Shown one piece after another: positions 24,645 to 33,282 of a stretch of DNA of 64,000 nucleotides (its first letter is position 1; each line of letters begins with the position of its first letter). A model generated the notes under the pieces. That model did not search any database and was not told the origin of the DNA. It saw only the letters and a list, made by a program, of their open reading frames with translations. Source of the DNA: Hymenobacter siberiensis (GTDB lineage Bacteria > Bacteroidota > Bacteroidia > Cytophagales > Hymenobacteraceae); NCBI RefSeq assembly GCF_018967845.1, contig NZ_JAHLZZ010000001.1, forward strand, positions 3,844,001 to 3,908,000, written 5' to 3'. A program made the position numbers and the translations under genes.

Positions 24645-24724
24645 CTTGTAGCACACGCTTTAGCTTGTGCGACGGTGGCGCGAAACTGCCTGACGCCGCA
24701 CAAGCTAAAGCATGTGCTACAAGG
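24645..24724. repeat. Foldback repeat, AGCTTTAGCTTG family, copy 3
   Basis: The arms 24645-24671 and 24698-24724 match at 26 of 27 positions (CTTGTAGCACAYGCTTTAGC...). The element sits between the recQ stop and the convergent rhodanese gene and may act as a terminator for both. Confidence 0.88.
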
Positions 24725-24738
24725 GAGGCACTTACTTG

Positions 24739-25038
24739 CTAACCAGCCGAATACTCGGTGAACCCGCCCAGCAGATTCCGCACGTTGCTGAAGCCCTGCT
24801 GGGTGAGGTAGGCTTTGGCCTGCGAGGAACGGCTGCCGCTCTTGCAGTGCACAATTACTTCCTCGTCCTTCCAGGCGTCGAGGTCGTCGAGCTTCTCGGG
24901 CAGGGAGCCGAGGGGGATGTTCTGGGCCGTGGGAATGCTCGCTTCTTCGTGCTCCCAGGGTTCGCGCACGTCGACGAGGTGCGGGGTTTCGCCGGCCTGC
25001 AGGCGCTGGCGGAGTTCGGTGGTGGTGATGTCGGCCAT
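24739..25038 (-). CDS. Single-domain rhodanese-like protein
   Basis: A 99-residue sulfurtransferase-like protein. The rhodanese fold shows LVDVREPWEHEEASIPTAQN and the active-site loop HCKSGSRSSQA with Cys at about 65, followed by the LLGGFTEY end. The Cys is present, so sulfur transfer or thiol chemistry is possible. There is no signal peptide, so it is cytoplasmic. It is a single gene, convergent with recQ. The physiological acceptor is unknown. Confidence 0.92.
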   Translation of the reverse strand: MADITTTELRQRLQAGETPHLVDVREPWEHEEASIPTAQNIPLGSLPEKLDDLDAWKDEEVIVHCKSGSRSSQAKAYLTQQGFSNVRNLLGGFTEYSAG

Positions 25039-25208
25039 ATATGTAGGGTATGAGGGTATGAGGGTATGAGGGGACGAAAATAGGGCGAAGTCTTCTTGGT
25101 TTCGTAATGCGCGGGCCCTCAGCCGCCCGGGCCGAATCCGTTACCTTTACTGCTTCCCTCTGCCCCCGCGCTTATCCCTCATCCCATTATCCCCTTCTCC
25201 CGTTTCAT

Positions 25209-27551
25209 ATGAAACACTTTTTCGCTTCGCTGCTGGTGGCGCTGGCCCTGGTACCCGCCGCGCTGCAGGCCCAGGTATTTCCGGCCGTACCGACTGCTCC
25301 GCCCACCAACTTGCAGGGCCAGGCCCTGCGCGACTGGCTGCGTACCAACTGGTATGACGGCAAGCGCACGGTGCTCTCCTATGCCGGAGCCCGGGCCAAA
25401 ATGTATAACTACGCCGACAACTACAACAACTCGGTAACCTGCGTGTACTCGGGCTACAACACCCCGAACCCGTTCAGCTTCACCAGCTCCAGCACCACAT
25501 CGGCGGCCAACATCAACTGCGAGCACAGCATTCCGCAGTCGTGGTTCAGCTCGGCGGCCCGCATGGTGTCGGATATGCACCACCTCTACCCCACGTATAT
25601 TCAGTGGAATTCGAACCGGGGCAACAACCCCTACGCCGACATTCCGGACGCCGCCACCACCCTCTGGATGCGCAACACCAGCAGCCAGAGCACCATCCCG
25701 ACCACCAACATCGACGAGTACAGCGAGGACACCAACTCGCAGTTTGAGCCCCGCGAAGACCACAAAGGCAACGTGGCCCGCACGGCGTTCTACTTCTACA
25801 CGATGCACGACACCCAGCCGGAGCTGATTGCCACCGGCCACCAGAGCATCACGGCACTGGCCCCGCTGGCCACCCTCTACGCCTGGCACCTGGCCGACCC
25901 GGTGGATGCCCACGAGATTGAGCGCAACCGCCGCGTGGCCGCCAGCCAGGGCAACTACAACCCCTACATCGAGCACCCCGAGCTGGTGGCCCAGGCCTAC
26001 GGCCTGGCCCCTCCCGGCCCGATATTCACGTTTGCCAGCGCTACGGGCAGCATCATCGAAGGCAATACCGGCACCAGCACCTACACGTTTACCGTGAACC
26101 TGGCCCCGGCCGCCGCCACGGCCACCACCGTGCAGGTGAGCTTCGATGCCATGAACTCGACCGCCACCAGCGGCTCGGATTTCACCTTCGCCTCGCCCGC
26201 TACCGTGACCTTCCCGGCCGGCAGCACCAGCCAGACCGTGACCCTGACCGTGAACGGCGACACCCAGCCCGAAGCCGATGAAACGGTAGTTCTCAACCTG
26301 ACCAACGCCAGCACCGGCACCGGCCTGGGCGGCCCCAACGTGCACACGCTCACCATCCTCAACGACGACGGCACGCCTTCTACGGTGAGTTTCGCCTCGG
26401 CCACCGGCGCTATTATTGAGGGCAACACCGGCACCAGCACCTACACCGTGAATGTGGCCCTGACCGGCGCGGCCATCACCAGCGCCATCACCGTGCCGGT
26501 GAACGTGGACGTGGCCAACAGCACCGCCACTTCGCCGTCCGACTATACCCTGAACACGACCAGCGTGAGCTTCACCGTGGGCGGCCCCACCACCCGGGCC
26601 GTGACCGTGACCGTGAACGGCGACCTGACCTTCGAGCCCGACGAAACCCTGCGCCTGCGCCTGGGCACGCCCTCCACGGCCGGCGTGCTGCTGGGCCAGC
26701 CCACTGCCCACGTCCTCACCATCACCAACGACGACGCGGCCCCGGCCGGCGCGCCCTGCACCAAGCCCTACTTCACGCAGTACACCGAGTCGAACACGGG
26801 TAATACCAAGGTGCTGGAAATCTACAACCCCACCACTTCGCCCATGCCCCTGGCTGGCAAGCGCGTGGTGCTGTACGCCAACGGGGCCACTACCGCCACC
26901 ACTACGCAGGCCCTGAGCGGTACCATTGCCCCCTATGACGTGTTCGTGATTGCTAACACCGGCGTGACCGATGCCGGCGTAGCCGCCCAAACCGACCTGC
27001 AAAGCGGCGTGGCTTTCTTCAACGGCGACGATGCCGTGGCCCTCTTTGATGGCACCGACACCCTCGATATTATTGGCGTGATTGGCCAGCGCCCCACCGA
27101 ATGGACGGTGGCCGGCGGCGGCTCGACCCTGAACAATACCATGGTGCGCCTGCCCAACACCAACCAGGGCGGCCGCTGGAATGGCCCCTACGGAGCAGCC
27201 ACCTGGACCGGCAATGGCGTGGATAACTACGCCGGCGTGGGCAGCTACACCAGCACCGCCTGCGGCCTGACCACCGCCACCCGCACCGCTGCCGGCCTGC
27301 GTACCGCCCTCGAAATATATCCCAACCCGGCCACTGCCACCGTGCAGGTGCGCCTGCCCGGCCAGGCGGCCGCCCGCTCCGCTACAGTAGAAGTGCTCGA
27401 CCTGCTGGGCCGCGCCGTGCGCCAGCGCACCGCCCAGCTCAGCGCTACCGAGGCAGCTTTGGTAGACCTGCGCGGCCTGCCCGCCGGCCTATATGCCGTG
27501 CGCGTGCGCTGCGCCGGCGTGGAGTACACGGGCCGCGTAGTGGTGCAATAG
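25209..27551 (+). CDS. Secreted endonuclease I-family nuclease with Calx-beta repeats and T9SS domain
   Basis: A 780-residue exported protein. A signal peptide (MKHFFASLLVALALVPAALQA) is followed by an endonuclease I/NucM domain (about 25-270) with the metal/catalytic cluster NCEHSIPQSWF, DMHHLYPT and NSNRGNNPYADI. Two Calx-beta domains come next (about 275-395 and 395-515; ATGSIIEGNTGTSTYT and ATGAIIEGNTGTSTYT), then a lamin-tail-like domain (about 525-670) and a type IX sorting domain (LEIYPNPATATVQV...GLYAVRV). It probably degrades extracellular DNA, for nutrition or biofilm remodelling. The ATG at 25209 is preferred to 25107 because it opens the signal peptide. Confidence 0.93.
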   Translation: MKHFFASLLVALALVPAALQAQVFPAVPTAPPTNLQGQALRDWLRTNWYDGKRTVLSYAGARAKMYNYADNYNNSVTCVYSGYNTPNPFSFTSSSTTSAANINCEHSIPQSWFSSAARMVSDMHHLYPTYIQWNSNRGNNPYADIPDAATTLWMRNTSSQSTIPTTNIDEYSEDTNSQFEPREDHKGNVARTAFYFYTMHDTQPELIATGHQSITALAPLATLYAWHLADPVDAHEIERNRRVAASQGNYNPYIEHPELVAQAYGLAPPGPIFTFASATGSIIEGNTGTSTYTFTVNLAPAAATATTVQVSFDAMNSTATSGSDFTFASPATVTFPAGSTSQTVTLTVNGDTQPEADETVVLNLTNASTGTGLGGPNVHTLTILNDDGTPSTVSFASATGAIIEGNTGTSTYTVNVALTGAAITSAITVPVNVDVANSTATSPSDYTLNTTSVSFTVGGPTTRAVTVTVNGDLTFEPDETLRLRLGTPSTAGVLLGQPTAHVLTITNDDAAPAGAPCTKPYFTQYTESNTGNTKVLEIYNPTTSPMPLAGKRVVLYANGATTATTTQALSGTIAPYDVFVIANTGVTDAGVAAQTDLQSGVAFFNGDDAVALFDGTDTLDIIGVIGQRPTEWTVAGGGSTLNNTMVRLPNTNQGGRWNGPYGAATWTGNGVDNYAGVGSYTSTACGLTTATRTAAGLRTALEIYPNPATATVQVRLPGQAAARSATVEVLDLLGRAVRQRTAQLSATEAALVDLRGLPAGLYAVRVRCAGVEYTGRVVVQ

Positions 27552-27564
27552 CCCACTACTTCCC

Positions 27565-27614
27565 CGAACGCAAAAGCGCCCCCGGCCAGCTGGTCGGGGG
27601 CGCTTTTGCGTTCG
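27565..27614. terminator. Bidirectional terminator after the nuclease gene
   Basis: CGAACGCAAAAGCGCCCCCG pairs with the inverted GGGGGCGCTTTTGCGTTCG across the CCAGCTGG loop region. Confidence 0.9.
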
Positions 27615-27634
27615 GACAGGGCCGGGGGCCGGGC

Positions 27635-27910
27635 TTATTCCAGCAGGTCGGCGTATTCGGCGTGGTGCTTCTGCACGAAGCCGGCCATGAATTTGCAGCT
27701 GGCTTTCACCTTGAGCTTTTCTTCGCGGGCGAAGGCCAGGGCGGCGCGGGCCAGGTCGTCGGCCAGGCCCTGGCCGCGCAGGGCCTCGTCTACAAAGGTG
27801 TGGGTGACGTCGATAACACCCTCGGCGGGGCGGGCGTAGGCCAGCTCGCCGGTGTGGCCGTCCTGGCTGAGGGTAAATTGCTGGTTTTTGGTGTCGTGCT
27901 GAATGGGCAT
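27635..27910 (-). CDS. Small GNAT-family N-acetyltransferase (YjdJ-like)
   Basis: A 91-residue protein of the short GCN5-related type (PF14542-like). It has GELAYARPAEGVIDVTHTFV, the acetyl-CoA-binding region EALRGQGLADDLARAAL, and the end KASCKFMAGFVQKH. The acceptor is unknown. The ATG at 27910 is used because residues added by the upstream start at 28048 are not conserved and would overlap the start of the divergent acidic-protein gene. Confidence 0.9.
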   Translation of the reverse strand: MPIQHDTKNQQFTLSQDGHTGELAYARPAEGVIDVTHTFVDEALRGQGLADDLARAALAFAREEKLKVKASCKFMAGFVQKHHAEYADLLE

Positions 27911-28034
27911 CGGCTTGCGTAGTTGAAAGGATAAAAGCTGCGGGCTATACGCGAAAGCGAACGAGTACCGCCGGTTTGCGTACAAGAGATTATTGAAGCG
28001 GGCCCGGCCCGTTTGCTTTTCAATTATCTTCTGC

Positions 28035-28478
28035 ATGAATACGCCCACTCCCCCCCTCTCTCACGACAACGACCCCCGTTCTATCGACCAGCAGGAACGC
28101 GACGCCGCTGCCCGACTCAATCCCAACGACCCGGCCGTGACGGCCACCAGCCCCGACTACGGCAGCTTCGGCCATGCCAGCGCCGCTACTGCCGCCGCCT
28201 CCGGCCGCAGCGGGGCCAATGATAATCCCGACGAGTTCAGCGAATTCTCGGACCGCGAGAAAGAAGCTCAAAACGCTCCCAACAACCCCGAGGACCAGCC
28301 CGGCCACATCATGCAGAACCAGGCGCCTGAGTTGGTGCGTGAAGTGCAGGCCGAAGGCGGCGACAATACCGAGCTGCGCGAGGCCTGGGCCAAAGATGAC
28401 CCCCGCTACGCCGGCGGCGGCACCCACAACACCCGCGAGGAATCGGCCGATACCGACTACCCCGCCAAAGACGAGTAG
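28035..28478 (+). CDS. Acidic low-complexity protein of unknown function
   Basis: A 147-residue hydrophilic protein rich in Asp, Glu, Asn, Pro and Ala, with few hydrophobic residues and no signal peptide (MNTPTPPLSHDNDPRSIDQQ...). It looks intrinsically disordered, with a short conserved-looking segment IMQNQAPELVREVQAEGGDN. It is followed 50 bases later by a second protein of the same style. Hydrophilin-like stress roles are conceivable in desiccation-tolerant relatives, but nothing in the sequence proves it. The ATG at 28035 is preferred to a start at 27993. Confidence 0.72.
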   Translation: MNTPTPPLSHDNDPRSIDQQERDAAARLNPNDPAVTATSPDYGSFGHASAATAAASGRSGANDNPDEFSEFSDREKEAQNAPNNPEDQPGHIMQNQAPELVREVQAEGGDNTELREAWAKDDPRYAGGGTHNTREESADTDYPAKDE

Positions 28479-28528
28479 GCCGGCCCGGCCCTACGCTTCG
28501 TTTTCCATTCGATTTTTTATCCCCGACC

Positions 28529-28801
28529 ATGCCCAATAACCCCAACGACACCTTCGACCAGGAACCCTCGGAAGACGGTGCCTCCACTCCCATGCTCGAC
28601 GCGGCCACCCACGGCCAGGTGCTCGACAACAACAATGACTCCGGCCAGGAAAAAGCCGACGAGATGGATGATTCCCTCCGCACCTTCGAGCAGAACATGA
28701 ACATGAGCGAGCAGACCGCCGGCGAAATTCCCGGTACCCTGCCCAAAGAGCTCATCAATCCCAGCGATACTGCCTTCACCCTGCCCGAAGAGCATAGCTA
28801 G
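28529..28801 (+). CDS. Second small acidic low-complexity protein
   Basis: A 90-residue protein rich in Asp, Glu, Asn, Ser and Thr (MPNNPNDTFDQEPSEDGAST...), with no signal or membrane segment and one Met-rich patch (QNMNMSEQ). It ends LPKELINPSDTAFTLPEEHS. Similar composition and 50-base spacing to the gene before suggest a two-gene unit. The function is unknown. Confidence 0.7.
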   Translation: MPNNPNDTFDQEPSEDGASTPMLDAATHGQVLDNNNDSGQEKADEMDDSLRTFEQNMNMSEQTAGEIPGTLPKELINPSDTAFTLPEEHS

Positions 28802-28869
28802 AACGGCCGTTTATGCTAGCCCCAGCGGGGCCACATATCGGTAGCAATGAACCGTAATTATGGTTTTCA

Positions 28870-28920
28870 AAGCCCCAGCGGGGCGACACTTGTCCGACAA
28901 GTGTCGCCCCGCTGGGGCTT
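28870..28920. repeat. 25-bp perfect hairpin (AAGCCCCAGCGGGGCGACAC family)
   Basis: Positions 28870-28894 and 28896-28920 are exact reverse complements with a one-base loop. A partial extra copy of the end (GCTAGCCCCAGCGGGGCCAC) lies at about 28815. It separates two convergent genes and may work as a terminator. Confidence 0.85.
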
Positions 28921-28945
28921 TGTCGGCTACTCCATTCGTGCGCCC

Positions 28946-31054
28946 CTACCACCGCCAGCCCACCTGTGTCCCGGCGTACCACGCCCGGCCCGGCGCAGGC
29001 TGGAAGTAGCGCCCACCGAAGGCGTTCAAATCATTGCCCAGGCTGTAATTGCGGTCGGTGGCATTGTCAATACCGCCGTAAATATTCGTTTCCAAACGGC
29101 CGAAGCTGCGCCGCCAGCCGCCCCGCGCCCCAAACACCCAGTAGCCGGCGGCCTCCTCGGTATTGGCATCGTTGAGCACGATGCGGGCCTGATGGCTGAG
29201 GCTGGGGCTGAGGTAGAACCCGAGGCGCTCGCTGAAGTCCAACCCTGCGCTCAGGGTGTGCGGCGTGGTGCCGGTGAGGCGGTTGCCGCCAAGGTCGGCA
29301 GTGCCGCTGGTGTAGCTGCCGAAGCGGAAATCGTTGTAGGCGTAGCTGGCCCAGGCGCGCAGGCCGCGCCCGGCAGTTTGCGCATTTTCGGGGCTTGAAA
29401 CGGGGACGGTTTCGCGCCACAGCCAGCCGCTCAGCGCGGCTTCGAGGCCGCGCTGATGGGTGCTGCCGATATTGCGGAAGACGACGATGCCCTGACTCGT
29501 GGTGCTGCTGACGATGGTTTGGCGCAGCTCCAGGTCAAAAATATTAACGTCGTAAGTCAACCTGTTGGCGAAGAAATTGCCCCGTGCGCCCACCTCGTAG
29601 CTGGTGCCGCGCTCGGCCTGCAAGTCGCCATTGATGCGGCCGTCGGAAGTCCGGATTTCGTCCAGCGTGGGCGGCGAGAAGCCGGTGCTCACGCTGGCAT
29701 ACACCGACAAATTGGGGCTGAACTCGCGCAGGAGCGCCACGCGGGGCGACACCACGGGCTGGAAATCGCGGCTGAGCTGATAATCGTTGGGCTGGGTGGC
29801 GGCGCTGCTCACCCGCGCGATGCGGTAGCGCAGGCGGTTGTAGCTGGCGGCCACGGTTAGCTGGAAATCGGCCGGCAGGCTGTAGTCGGCCTGGGCGAAG
29901 GCGAAGCCGGTGGTGGTCGCAATTTCGTCGTTGTAGCGCAGCGCGCCGGGCGTGCCGCCGTTGTTCTGGTAGCTGCGCCCGTCGGTGAAGCCGGCCTGGA
30001 ACTCGCCGCCGCCCTGCAGCCGCAGTACCCGCCCGGCCAGCGCCGTGCGGTACCTCAGGGCCGTGCGCCCGCCCACGCCCACGCCGGTATCTCTTTCGTA
30101 ATCAACTAAGTAAGGCGTCCGAATCACGGTGCCGCTGCCGTAGAGCGTGGTTTGCAGCTCCAGCTTATCGCTAAAGCGGTACTCGTGGGTGAGGCCCAGC
30201 AGGCCGGTGCGCGAGGCATAGAAGGCCTGTTGCGCCACGGTGCCGGGCGCGGTGGCCGTGCCCGGGCGCGCCTGCCGGGGGTCGGCCGCGTACTGGGCGC
30301 GGGTAAGGCCGCCGGGCAGCTGGTAGCTGATGTCGGTGTAGAGCAAGTGGGCGGCCAGCGTGGTTTTGGGGCCGGCCACGGTGCGGGTATCGAGGGCGAA
30401 AACGTCGCGCTGCAAGGCGCTTTGCTGGCGGTAACCGTCGAGGCTTTGGTGGGCGTACTGGGCGCGGATGCTGCTGGTGGCACTGCCCGTTTCGACCGTG
30501 ATGGTGCTGCGGCGCAGGCCGTAGCTGCCCACCGTGGCCCCCACCGCTACCCGGCTAACGCCCGCCGCCACCGCCGGCGTGCCAAACAGCGCCACGCCGC
30601 CCGTGCCTGCGCCGTACACGCTGCCGGCCGGCCCTTTCAGCACTTCGAGCCGCCCGATAATGGCGGGGTCGAGCAGATTGAGCGGCGTGCTGCCACCGGC
30701 CTCGGTGAAGGGAATACCGTTGTAATACACTTTCACGTTGCGCACGCCGAACGGCGAGCGCAGCGAGCTCCCGCGAATACTGAGCCGGTAGCTGGCCGTG
30801 GCGCGTTCCTCCAGCCGCACGCCGGGCAGCGTGTTTACGGCCTGCGTGAGGGCCGTGGGGCTGAACTGCGCAATCACGCGGGCATCGATTATCCCGATGG
30901 CGGCGGCGGTGCGGCGCAGCGGCAGCCGCTGGCCGTAGCCGGTGACGGTAGCTTCGGGCAGGACCACGGCGCGGGTGGTATCGGGCCGGGTTTGGGCCCG
31001 GGTGGGCAGCCGGAGCAACCCCAAGGACAATAGCAACAGGTAACGAAGAGGCAT
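28946..31054 (-). CDS. TonB-dependent receptor
   Basis: A 702-residue outer-membrane receptor. The signal peptide (MPLRYLLLLSLGLLRLPTRA) is followed by a TonB-box-like segment and VVLPEATVTGYGQ, then a plug domain (about 45-150; NTLPGVRLEERATASYRLSIRGS in parts, LEVLKGPAGSVYGAGTGG), a barrel, and a C-terminal strand ending WYAGTQVGWRW. It has no carboxypeptidase-like extension, unlike the receptor at 13547. The general form suits iron-siderophore or heme uptake, but the substrate cannot be read from the sequence. The ATG at 31054 is chosen because the upstream alternative at 31069 is TTG. Confidence 0.92.
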   Translation of the reverse strand: MPLRYLLLLSLGLLRLPTRAQTRPDTTRAVVLPEATVTGYGQRLPLRRTAAAIGIIDARVIAQFSPTALTQAVNTLPGVRLEERATASYRLSIRGSSLRSPFGVRNVKVYYNGIPFTEAGGSTPLNLLDPAIIGRLEVLKGPAGSVYGAGTGGVALFGTPAVAAGVSRVAVGATVGSYGLRRSTITVETGSATSSIRAQYAHQSLDGYRQQSALQRDVFALDTRTVAGPKTTLAAHLLYTDISYQLPGGLTRAQYAADPRQARPGTATAPGTVAQQAFYASRTGLLGLTHEYRFSDKLELQTTLYGSGTVIRTPYLVDYERDTGVGVGGRTALRYRTALAGRVLRLQGGGEFQAGFTDGRSYQNNGGTPGALRYNDEIATTTGFAFAQADYSLPADFQLTVAASYNRLRYRIARVSSAATQPNDYQLSRDFQPVVSPRVALLREFSPNLSVYASVSTGFSPPTLDEIRTSDGRINGDLQAERGTSYEVGARGNFFANRLTYDVNIFDLELRQTIVSSTTSQGIVVFRNIGSTHQRGLEAALSGWLWRETVPVSSPENAQTAGRGLRAWASYAYNDFRFGSYTSGTADLGGNRLTGTTPHTLSAGLDFSERLGFYLSPSLSHQARIVLNDANTEEAAGYWVFGARGGWRRSFGRLETNIYGGIDNATDRNYSLGNDLNAFGGRYFQPAPGRAWYAGTQVGWRW

Positions 31055-31295
31055 AGACAGGTAAGGCAAACAGCACGACGCAGACCAGCGGAGTACGCAA
31101 ATTGTTGCCGGATGGAGGCTTATTTATGCGGGGTTGCTGTGATTTGGCCCTTCCCCAGTTTGGCTGGCTATTTCTTTGCCCTACTGTCCTTGTCTAGTGG
31201 CGTTATGTTCTGGCTGGTCGCCCTCTGCGGGCACCTCATCCCTGCCGGACACGGCCCCTAGAGCGTGAGAAAAATTTAGCAATTATATATTTATA

Positions 31296-31408
31296 GGACT
31301 TACGCACTTCAAAAGCTATGTAACCTGAAAATCAACGACTTGCATTCAAGACGTATATTTGTTATATTGCTGTTTTTCAGTTGGTTAGTGTTTCAACTGC
31401 GTAAGTCC
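31296..31408. mobile_element. MITE-like element nested inside the IS
   Basis: The ends GGACTTACGCA (31296-31306) and TGCGTAAGTCC (31398-31408) are 11-bp perfect inverted repeats flanked by TA on each side. The interior is AT-rich and non-coding. It sits between the transposase stop and the left IS end, and is absent from the expected IS length. Confidence 0.75.
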
Positions 31409-31445
31409 TAATTTATCTAAGCCAATCTATCATTACTCCAATATG

Positions 31446-32148
31446 CTAGAAAGCCAGGAAGGAGACGACGGTTTTCTCGTAGCGGGTAGCCCGGCGGCGG
31501 TACTGTTTGAGGCGGCCAAAAAAGCGCTCGACTTTGTTGCGGTCGCGGTAGGTTTCCTCGTCCATCGGAAGGGGTTGGGTCCGGCCGGGGTGGCTGGGAA
31601 TGACGGCTTCGATGCCCTTTTCGGCGCAATAGGCGCGGGTTTCATCGCTGTCGTAGGCCGTGTCGGCCAGCACCTTGCCCGGCGCCAGGTCCGCCAGCAG
31701 CGGCAGGACCTGCGGGCTGTCGCCGGCTTACCCGCCGGTGGCAATCAGGCGTACGGCGTTGCCCAGCGACTCGACGCAGGCGTGGATTTTGGTGCCGATG
31801 CCGCCGCGGCTGCGGCCCAAGCGCTCGGCGTCGGCGGTGCTTTTTTTTGGCCGGCCGAATGCTGGTGCGCCCGCACAACGGTCGAATCGAGCATGACCCC
31901 GTCCAACTCGGGGGCTTGCAGGGCCTCGAACGCCCGTTCCCACACGCCTTTTTGGGCCAGGCGGCGGAAGCACTTGCAGACAGAATTGTGCTTGCCGAAG
32001 CGTTCGGGCAGCCGGCGCGCATTATTCACACGATAGCGTTGAAAAAAAGGCGGTTATCCTTGGCGGTTACGCCGCAATCGGTGACTTTGCCCGAGAGCAG
32101 AGGGGCAATAGCCACCCATTGAGGGTCCATAATTTCATGATGACGCAT
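31446..32148 (-). pseudogene. IS5/IS427-type transposase pseudogene
   Basis: Reading from the ATG at 32148 (MRHHEIMDPQWVAIAPLLSG) the gene breaks three times. A TGA at 32026-32028 stands where the family has Trp (NAIV*IMRAG). A short deletion near 32005-32015 shifts the frame; 16 bases lost between CTGCCCG repeats would explain it. A TAA at 31728-31730 replaces Gln in GG*AGDSPQ. Between these, the middle part (PERFGKHNSVCK, ELDGVMLDSTVVRAH) and the last part (GGIGTKIHA, LADTAYDSDETR, RNKVERFFGRLKQYRRRATRYEK) keep the DDE residues. A change of frame at A8 (31841-31848) fits the programmed -1 frameshift normal for this group. The copy is inactive. Confidence 0.88.
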
Positions 32149-32229
32149 ATACTTAAATCCTTAATTTGTTTCAGGTAACAAGCAGATGACCACAAGTAAT
32201 TGTCCTCACGCTCTAGAGCGCCGCGCGCC

Positions 32230-33282
32230 ATGGTCGAGCAGTGGATGCGGCAGTTTCAGGACTGGCTATGCCACCGCCTGGAAACTGCCGACGGCAGCGG
32301 CCACCGCTTCGTGCCCGAGGACTGGACCCACGCCGAGGGCGGCGGCGGCATCACCCGCGTGCTCCAGCACGGTGATATTCTGGAGAAGGGCGGCGTGGCT
32401 TTTTCGGCCGTGTGGGGCGAGATGAGCGAGGCCGCCGCCCGGCAGCTGCTCATGCCCGACCGCCGCTACTTTGCCACCGGCGTGCGCGTGGTGCAGCATC
32501 CGCGCAGCCCTCGGGTGCCCATCTCGCACATGAACGTGCGGTATTTCGAGGTGGGCAACGGCGAAGCCTGGTTCGGTGGTGGGCTCGATTTGACCCCGAT
32601 TTATGTGGATGCCCAGCAGGCCCGCTGGTTTCATGAGCAGATTTGGGAGGTGTGCCAGCGCCACCAGCCCGACTATTACCCGCGCTTCAAGGCCTGGGCC
32701 GATGAATATTTCTACCTGCCCCACCGCCAGGAAACGCGCGGCGTGGGCGGCCTCTTTTTCGACCGCCTCACGGTGAGCCGCGATGGTCTGTTTGAGGAAT
32801 TGTTCGCCTTCGTGCAGGACGTGGGCGAGGTGTATGACCGCACCTACAGCGCCATTATGCGCCAGAATGCGCCCCTGCCCTACACCGAGCGCGAGCAGCA
32901 GTGGCAGCGCGTGCGCCGGGGCCGCTACGCCGAGTTTAACCTGGCCATCGACCGGGACACGCGCTTCGGCCTCGAAACCGGGGGCTGCACCGAATCCATC
33001 CTCATGAGCCTGCCCCCGCAGGCCGACTGGCACTACAACCTCACGCCCGCGCCCGCCTCGCCCGAAGCCGCCTCGCAGCAGTGGCTGCGCCAGGGCATCG
33101 ACTGGCTGGCGGTGCCGGCCGGCCAGCGGCGGCTTAGGCTGGCACCAACGTCAGGCGCACGGGCAACACGGCAACAGACATTTGCCCCAGGCGCGGAGCC
33201 GGCACCGCCGTGGCCACCCAGCCCGCGCCCCACGCCGCCGAAACCGTGGATGACACAAAAATCAGTTGCAGATGGTCGGTAG
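32230..33282 (+). CDS. hemF: Oxygen-dependent coproporphyrinogen III oxidase, altered at both ends
   Basis: A 350-residue frame whose first 294 residues are HemF, which oxidatively decarboxylates coproporphyrinogen III in heme synthesis. Motifs are GGGGITRVLQHGDILEKGGVAFSAV, HMNVRYFEV, WFGGGLDLTP, HRQETRGVGGLFFD, RRGRYAEFNL and GLETGGCTESILMSLPP. Family proteins usually end soon after the DWL of GIDWLA; here 56 unrelated Pro/Arg-rich residues follow. At the 5' side an IS end lies 16 bases before the ATG, so the native leader and perhaps a few N-terminal codons have been replaced. The catalytic core looks intact; expression is uncertain. Confidence 0.88.
   Translation: MVEQWMRQFQDWLCHRLETADGSGHRFVPEDWTHAEGGGGITRVLQHGDILEKGGVAFSAVWGEMSEAAARQLLMPDRRYFATGVRVVQHPRSPRVPISHMNVRYFEVGNGEAWFGGGLDLTPIYVDAQQARWFHEQIWEVCQRHQPDYYPRFKAWADEYFYLPHRQETRGVGGLFFDRLTVSRDGLFEELFAFVQDVGEVYDRTYSAIMRQNAPLPYTEREQQWQRVRRGRYAEFNLAIDRDTRFGLETGGCTESILMSLPPQADWHYNLTPAPASPEAASQQWLRQGIDWLAVPAGQRRLRLAPTSGARATRQQTFAPGAEPAPPWPPSPRPTPPKPWMTQKSVADGR

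Larger units (their letters stand above)
31261..32213 (-). mobile_element. IS5-family (IS427-type) insertion sequence, decayed
   Basis: The terminal inverted repeats GAGCGTGAG (31261-31269) and CTCACGCTC (32205-32213) are flanked by TA on both sides, a likely target duplication. The 953 bases contain the remnants of a DDE transposase on the minus strand. A 113-base TA-flanked foldback is inserted near the left end; without it and one TA the IS is about 838 bases, the normal IS427-group size. The right end lies 16 bases before the hemF ATG. Confidence 0.85.

Noticed and set aside
25179-27002. A 607-codon antisense frame to the nuclease gene
   Set aside because: Composition is His/Gly/Val-rich shadow of the sense frame; no start signal or family motif.
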